Shown here piece by piece: positions 23,412-27,990 of a stretch of DNA of 27,990 bases. The stretch is taken from NCBI GenBank assembly GCA_910588075.1, contig CAJUOS010000029.1, positions 1-27,990 on the forward strand, in the 5' to 3' direction. The position numbers and the translations under genes were made by a program. Positions within the stretch are counted from its first letter, which is position 1. Each line of letters begins with the position of its first letter. The stretch comes from an uncultured Erysipelotrichaceae bacterium. GTDB taxonomy: Bacteria; Bacillota_I; Bacilli_A; Erysipelotrichales; Coprobacillaceae. Under the pieces are notes generated by a model that had not been told where the DNA came from, did no database searches, and worked only from the letters and a program-made list of their open reading frames with translations.

Positions 23412-24533
23412 CTATTTCTTCACATAGTTTCCTAATACTCTTAATGTACTTGTATGTGCCTTCATATCTTCTAATGCTAATAATATATTTTGATTTTCTA
23501 AATTACCTTCAAAATCAACATAAAAATAATATTCCCAAGGTGTATCTATTAACGGTCTTGATTCAATACGTAACATATTTATTTGATGATCATTAATCAC
23601 TTTCATTACTTGATAAAGAGAACCTACTTTATGAGAAAGTGTAAATACAACACTTACACATGTTGCATCTTTCACTTTTACTAATTGTTTTGTAAAAACA
23701 ATAAAACGTGTTGCATTACTTTTCACATTTTGAATATTCTCTTCCAAAATATCTAAACCATATAAATCAGCTGCTTTCTTTGAAGCAATTGCTGCAAAAT
23801 GATGATTATGTTCTTGAGCTACATATTGAGCAGAAACAGCAGTATTAACATATTCATGTGTTTGTATTTGTGGGAATTGACTTAAAAATTGTGTACATTG
23901 AAGAATTCCTTGTGGATGAGAATAAACATCTGTAATCTCTTCAATCTTTGTTCCTTTTATCCCCAATAAATGTTGAGAAATAGAAAGGCTCTGCTCGCCT
24001 ACTATAAAAAAACCATAATCTCTAATCAAATCATAATTATCATTAATAGCTCCAGTTGATGAATTTTCTAAAGGAACAACTCCATAATCAATATCACCTT
24101 TTTGTAATGCTTTAAAAACATCTTCAAATTGTTGAAAATTCTTTCGCTTTGTTTCTACTCCAAAATAACTTTCTAAAGCATGTTCTGAAAAAGAACCAGA
24201 AACACCTTGAAATCCAACTATCACATTTTGAAAATGAGGTTCTTTTAAATCATAAGATGAATGAATAGGAATATGTGTAGCTTGATATGATTTTGATATA
24301 TTCATCATATCTTGAATATAAATTTCAGCATATTTTTTTAGTTTTAAATTTTGAATACGATTAACATTTTTTTCAATAACCTGTTTTTCCCTCTCGGATT
24401 GAAAAATAGGCATATTATGTTCTAATTTATATAAAACAACATCTTTAGCTACATCCATTCTTTGTTCAAATAATTCAATCATTTGTTGATCAATTTCATC
24501 TATTTCTTTTCTACATTGTTTTAAATCTTTCAT
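23412..24533 (-). CDS. pheA: Bifunctional chorismate mutase/prephenate dehydratase (P-protein)
   Basis: Converts chorismate to prephenate and then to phenylpyruvate for phenylalanine synthesis. Domains in order: an AroQ-type helical chorismate mutase (about 1-85, RKEIDEIDQQMIELFEQRM), the prephenate dehydratase (about 108-285, GFQGVSGSFSEHA, ENSSTGAINDNYDL, NATRFIVF) and a C-terminal ACT domain (about 290-370) with the phenylalanine-binding ESRP motif. Allosteric feedback by phenylalanine is therefore expected. In Bacillus these activities are split, so the fusion is a difference from that model. The gene overlaps the aroC stop by one base in TAATG. Confidence 0.96.
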   Translation of the reverse strand: MKDLKQCRKEIDEIDQQMIELFEQRMDVAKDVVLYKLEHNMPIFQSEREKQVIEKNVNRIQNLKLKKYAEIYIQDMMNISKSYQATHIPIHSSYDLKEPHFQNVIVGFQGVSGSFSEHALESYFGVETKRKNFQQFEDVFKALQKGDIDYGVVPLENSSTGAINDNYDLIRDYGFFIVGEQSLSISQHLLGIKGTKIEEITDVYSHPQGILQCTQFLSQFPQIQTHEYVNTAVSAQYVAQEHNHHFAAIASKKAADLYGLDILEENIQNVKSNATRFIVFTKQLVKVKDATCVSVVFTLSHKVGSLYQVMKVINDHQINMLRIESRPLIDTPWEYYFYVDFEGNLENQNILLALEDMKAHTSTLRVLGNYVKK

Positions 24534-25606
24534 TATTGATTCATCATATCCAAGATACCTAATGCAACCATTGATTCAACAACAACAACGGCTCTAGGTA
24601 CAATACAAGGATCATGCCTTCCTGTTATATTTAATTCTACATTTTCTTGTGTTTTCACATTAATCGTTTCTTGTGTTTGTGAAATAGAGGGTGTTGGTTT
24701 TATTCCCACAGTGAGAACAATAGGCATACCATTACTAATACCACCAATAATACCTCCATTATGATTTGTTTTTGTTTTTACTTGCCCTTCATCAAAATAA
24801 TAACAATCATTACTTTGATGACCATATAACTTCGTAATATCTTCCCCTAAACCAAAACTTACACTTTTGACAGCTGGAATACTAAACAATAAAGAAGATA
24901 GATGAGATTCTATGGAATCAAAGAAAGGATTTCCTAAACCTGCTGGTACATTTAAAACCATACATTCAATTGTTCCTCCAACTGAATCTTGGTTCATTCT
25001 TGCTTTTTCTATTTCTGTTTGCATCTTTTCAAAAATATCCTTATTCAAAGTTGGATATTGTTGCTTCAATAAATCATCCATTTCCTCATGACTCATATGA
25101 ATAGGAAAACGTTTATCCTTTATATCTTTAATACTTTGGATATGTGCTCCAATAACAATTCCTTTTTGTCTTAGAATTTGTCTTGCTATACTTCCTGCAA
25201 AAACAATAGGTGCAGTTAATCTGCCAGAAAAATGTCCTCCCCCTCTTACATCATGAAAACCTTTATATTTAATATATGCAGGATAATCACTATGTCCTGG
25301 TCGCATACATTCTTTTAATAATGAATAATCTTTTGAATGTTGATTACTATTATAAATCATCGCACATAATGGCGCTCCTGTTGTTATTCCATCTAACACA
25401 CCACTCATTATATGTACTTCATCAGTTTCTTTACGAGGTGTAGACATTTTATTTTGCCCTGGTGCACGTCGTTTCATATTTTTTTGAATATCTTCCATAT
25501 CTAATTTTATGCCTGCTGGTAAATGACCAATAACAATTCCAATAGCTTGTCCATGACTTTCACCAAAAATAGATAATTCTATATTAGTCCCCCATGTTGA
25601 ACTCAT
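24533..25606 (-). CDS. aroC: Chorismate synthase
   Basis: Makes chorismate from EPSP using reduced FMN as catalyst, without net redox change. Motifs include GESHG (15-19), RRAPGQNKMSTPRKETDEV, the GHSDYPAY segment, RGGGHFSGRLTAP and GGISNGMPI. I chose ATG 25606 (357 residues): AGGAGGTGAT precedes it, while the in-frame GTG at 25615 is part of that site. The start lies inside the 3' end of aroA, overlapping by 23 bases. Whether it is the flavin-reducing (bifunctional) or the dependent type cannot be told here. Confidence 0.97.
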   Translation of the reverse strand: MSSTWGTNIELSIFGESHGQAIGIVIGHLPAGIKLDMEDIQKNMKRRAPGQNKMSTPRKETDEVHIMSGVLDGITTGAPLCAMIYNSNQHSKDYSLLKECMRPGHSDYPAYIKYKGFHDVRGGGHFSGRLTAPIVFAGSIARQILRQKGIVIGAHIQSIKDIKDKRFPIHMSHEEMDDLLKQQYPTLNKDIFEKMQTEIEKARMNQDSVGGTIECMVLNVPAGLGNPFFDSIESHLSSLLFSIPAVKSVSFGLGEDITKLYGHQSNDCYYFDEGQVKTKTNHNGGIIGGISNGMPIVLTVGIKPTPSISQTQETINVKTQENVELNITGRHDPCIVPRAVVVVESMVALGILDMMNQ

Positions 25607-26864
25607 CAAAATCACCTCCTAAACTTTCAAAATGCTCCCAAAAACTTGGATAAGATTTTTGAACACATTCTTTTTGATCAATAACAACAACATCTTCACA
25701 TATTGTAGATGCAATAGCCTCCATCATCGCCATACGATGATCATTATAAGAAGAAACCATTCCTCCTTGAAGTGAAGAAACACCTTGAATAATCATTGAA
25801 TCTTCTTTTTCCATAGCTATTCCACCTAATTGATTAATCACTTCTACTGTTGCTTTTAAACGATCACACTCTTTAATACGTAAACGTTCTATATTCACAA
25901 TTTGACTTACTCCTTGACTCAATGCACATGCTAAAGCAACCACAGGAATAATATCAGGGCATTGTGATCCATCAATAATTACAGCATTTAAAACACTTGG
26001 ATACATCTTATATCCCCCATCACATGGAGTTAAACAACATCCCATTTGTTCTAGTATATGAACAACTTCTTTATCTCCCTGCTGTGTCTTTAAGTTTAAT
26101 CCCTTTATATGAATATCATTTCCTAATGCTCCAGCAACCAAATAAAAAGCGGCTTGTGAAAAATCTGCTTCAACACTATAATCACAAGGTTTATAGTGTT
26201 GGCACCCTTGAATTATAAATTCTTGATAATCATGATTAATAATTTTAATACCATATTGATTTAACATTTGTATAGTTAAATCAATATATCCCTTTGATTG
26301 AAGAGGTGATGTTATTTTTATTTTAGAATCATTTTCCATTAATGGTAAAGCAAATAATAAACCACTAATAAATTGTGAGGATACATGACCAGGTATTTCA
26401 AATTCTCCACCTTTTAATTGTCCTCTAATATATAAATCTAAAACATTTTCACGATATAAATAACTAATATTTTGTTGATCAAATATATGATAATAAACAT
26501 CTAAGGGACGTTTACCTAAACGCCCTTCTCCCCTAAAATGAACATTTGCATTATAAACAATAGAAATAGGAACAATAAATCTTAAAGTTGAACCAGATTC
26601 ACAACAATCAATTTCACAATTATTTCTAAAGAATGTCGTTGTTCCATCTATTTCTAAATAATCATCATATTGAAAAATCATTGTTCCTAGTTCTTTCATC
26701 GCTGAAATTGTTGCTTCAATATCCTTAGAATATTCTATATTTCTAATAATACTTTTTCCTCTTGCAAGTGAAGCACAAATGATAGCACGATGAGCTAAGC
26801 TTTTTGAAGGAGGAACTTGAATACTTCCTTTTATTTTTTTAGGTGTAATTGCAATTTGTGTCAT
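25584..26864 (-). CDS. aroA: 3-phosphoshikimate 1-carboxyvinyltransferase (EPSP synthase)
   Basis: Transfers the enolpyruvyl group of PEP to shikimate 3-phosphate. The 426-residue protein has PPSKSLAHRA (Lys21, Arg26), SGSTLRF, GHVSSQFISGLL, DFSQAAFYLVAGAL and the C-terminal IKECDRLKA and YNDHRMAM motifs. The start ATG 26864 is preceded by GAGGAGG with good spacing. A longer frame from 26885 would read through that site and overlap aroB, so I rejected it. The aroB stop is one base upstream, giving tight coupling. Confidence 0.97.
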   Translation of the reverse strand: MTQIAITPKKIKGSIQVPPSKSLAHRAIICASLARGKSIIRNIEYSKDIEATISAMKELGTMIFQYDDYLEIDGTTTFFRNNCEIDCCESGSTLRFIVPISIVYNANVHFRGEGRLGKRPLDVYYHIFDQQNISYLYRENVLDLYIRGQLKGGEFEIPGHVSSQFISGLLFALPLMENDSKIKITSPLQSKGYIDLTIQMLNQYGIKIINHDYQEFIIQGCQHYKPCDYSVEADFSQAAFYLVAGALGNDIHIKGLNLKTQQGDKEVVHILEQMGCCLTPCDGGYKMYPSVLNAVIIDGSQCPDIIPVVALACALSQGVSQIVNIERLRIKECDRLKATVEVINQLGGIAMEKEDSMIIQGVSSLQGGMVSSYNDHRMAMMEAIASTICEDVVVIDQKECVQKSYPSFWEHFESLGGDFDEFNMGD

Positions 26865-26865
26865 A

Positions 26866-27924
26866 TTAAACCTCCTCAACTTCATCTATAAAAGATAAAT
26901 CACTTGGATAAACATAAGATGCTCCTATCTCTTTTAATAGAACAAACGATAATTTTTTATGAATATTTTTTTTATCTAAAGCCATTGCTTGTTTTAAATC
27001 TTTTGTTTGAAGATGTGATACACTTGGTAAATGATATTTTTTTAATACAGCTTCTATTTGTTTAGAAGTTCCTTTTGGAGTTAAATTCTTTAATTCAGCA
27101 ATACGTGTTAATTGGACCATTCCAATACCAACAGCTTCTCCATGTGAATAATTTTCATAATGATAATACTGTTCAATAGCATGAGCTAATGTATGTCCAA
27201 AATTTAATGCTAAACGATCTCCAAAATCAAATAAATCTTTTTCTACAACTATTCTTTTTAAATTGACACATTGATAAATAATATCATCTATATCTTGGTA
27301 AAGTTCTTCAAAAGATTGATATGAATTTAATTGTTCAAATAATTTTTTATCAAAAATACACCCATATTTAATAACTTCACCCATACCATCACAAATAAAA
27401 CGCTTATCTAAAGTTTTTAATGTTAATGGATCAATAAGAACCATTGCAGGATGTTTAAAAGCCCCTACTAAGTTTTTACCTTCAGGTAAATCAACAGCGA
27501 CTTTTCCACCAACACTAGAATCTACTTGAGCTAAAAGAGAAGTAGGAATTTGTACAAATTGGACACCTCTTAAAAATGAACTTGCAACAAAACCAGCCAA
27601 ATCTCCAATAACTCCTCCACCTAAAGCAATGATTAAATCAGTTCTCGTTAATTGAAATGAAAGTAATTGACTATATAAACTTGGAAGAATATCAAAACGC
27701 TTAGATTGTTCTCCATGTTCAATAACAATATGTCCTACTGTATATTTTTCTTTTAATTGTTGTTCAACTTTTTCTCCATAATAAGAATAAACTTGATCAT
27801 CAGAAATAATCATTATCTTTTGTCCATGAAAAATCTTTTCAATATATTCCAAAATATGATCTAACAATCCTTGTTCAATATAAATAGGATAACTATCTTT
27901 TCCTAAATTCACTTTCATTTCCAT
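26866..27924 (-). CDS. aroB: 3-dehydroquinate synthase
   Basis: Converts DAHP to 3-dehydroquinate, the second step of the shikimate pathway, using NAD and a divalent metal. The 352-residue protein shows EHGEQSKR, the NAD-binding GGGVIGDLAGFVAS, QIPTSLLAQVDSSVGGK, GEVIKYG, NFGHTLAHA and HGEAVGIGM (metal histidines in the last two). ATG 27924 has TAGGAGTGA upstream, formed in part by the stop codon of the preceding gene. The second in-frame ATG two codons on is possible but not needed. Confidence 0.97.
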   Translation of the reverse strand: MEMKVNLGKDSYPIYIEQGLLDHILEYIEKIFHGQKIMIISDDQVYSYYGEKVEQQLKEKYTVGHIVIEHGEQSKRFDILPSLYSQLLSFQLTRTDLIIALGGGVIGDLAGFVASSFLRGVQFVQIPTSLLAQVDSSVGGKVAVDLPEGKNLVGAFKHPAMVLIDPLTLKTLDKRFICDGMGEVIKYGCIFDKKLFEQLNSYQSFEELYQDIDDIIYQCVNLKRIVVEKDLFDFGDRLALNFGHTLAHAIEQYYHYENYSHGEAVGIGMVQLTRIAELKNLTPKGTSKQIEAVLKKYHLPSVSHLQTKDLKQAMALDKKNIHKKLSFVLLKEIGASYVYPSDLSFIDEVEEV

Positions 27925-27934
27925 AATTTCACTC

Positions 27935-27990
27935 CTATACTTCTTTTCCTACTATTTTACCAATTTCTTTGATTTCTTCAATCAATTCTG
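27935..27990 (-). CDS. 3' end of an upstream gene, possibly DAHP synthase (partial)
   Basis: Seventeen codons precede a TAG at 27935-27937 on the minus strand, reading ELIEEIKEIGKIVGKEV. The charged amphipathic ending resembles the C-terminus of AroF-type DAHP synthases, and DAHP synthase is the expected first gene of such an operon. The fragment is too short to prove either point. The stop lies 10 bases before aroB, so the two are cotranscribed. Confidence 0.5.
   Translation of the reverse strand, partial: ELIEEIKEIGKIVGKEV

Noticed and set aside
26865..26885. Upstream start for aroA giving MKLRRFN at the N-terminus
   Set aside because: The added codons contain the GAGGAGG ribosome site for ATG 26864 and overlap the end of aroB.
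1..27990. CRISPR array, tRNA, rRNA, toxin-antitoxin or defence genes
   Set aside because: No regularly spaced repeats, no RNA gene signatures and no such proteins were seen; the window is mostly housekeeping operons.

Overview
The window is a 28-kb stretch of chromosome from a low-GC Gram-positive bacterium. It is AT-rich, has strong AGGAGG-type ribosome binding sites, a T-box leader, the Firmicutes DnaB/DnaI primosome pair and a short DnaE. A threonyl-tRNA synthetase without the TGS domain, degenerate housekeeping variants and PplA-like lipoproteins would fit an anaerobic gut Erysipelotrichia/Coprobacillaceae-type organism. That placement is inference; there is no rRNA or other marker to confirm it. 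Every recognisable gene lies on the minus strand, so transcription runs from high to low coordinates.

Layout in transcription order (right to left). (1) 27990-22910: an aromatic amino acid operon, made of the tail of an unidentified gene (possibly DAHP synthase), aroB, aroA, aroC, pheA (chorismate mutase/prephenate dehydratase) and aroK, with tight or overlapping junctions. It runs from DAHP-derived dehydroquinate towards chorismate and phenylpyruvate; aroD and aroE are not in the window. (2) 22911-22721: a 190-base intergenic region with several inverted repeats. (3) 22720-21102: a ROK-family sugar kinase lacking the usual zinc cluster, followed by a conserved barrel-like protein of unknown function. 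(4) 20975-18886: thyA, folA and plsC, the first two forming the dTMP/tetrahydrofolate cycle. (5) 18747-16321: a probable flavinylation module: a lipoprotein with two PplA-like FMN-attachment domains under a strong promoter, then the FMN transferase ApbE, then a small TSCPD-domain protein. (6) 16234-14756: a GH1 6-phospho-beta-glucosidase. (7) 14670-14362: a small hydrophobic protein. (8) 14240-4955: a six-gene replication and repair operon, dnaE-polA-mutM-coaE-dnaB-dnaI. (9) 4870-2454: the glycolytic pair pfkA-pyk. (10) 2322-57: a small two-helix membrane protein, then thrS behind a canonical T-box leader whose promoter lies inside the 3' end of the small gene.

Most transcription units end in clear intrinsic terminators, several with the stop codon inside the hairpin, and the next promoter often sits immediately downstream. 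For six genes I moved the start inward from the longest reading frame because the Shine-Dalgarno sequence points to a later ATG.

The most interesting item is the lipoprotein/ApbE pair at 16.6-18.7 kb, which looks like a minimal extracytoplasmic flavin-based electron-transfer unit. Next are the structured region at 22.7-22.9 kb, the ROK/unknown-protein pair, and the higher-GC sequence just after thrS, which may be the edge of a mobile element. No CRISPR array, tRNA, rRNA or transposase gene was seen.
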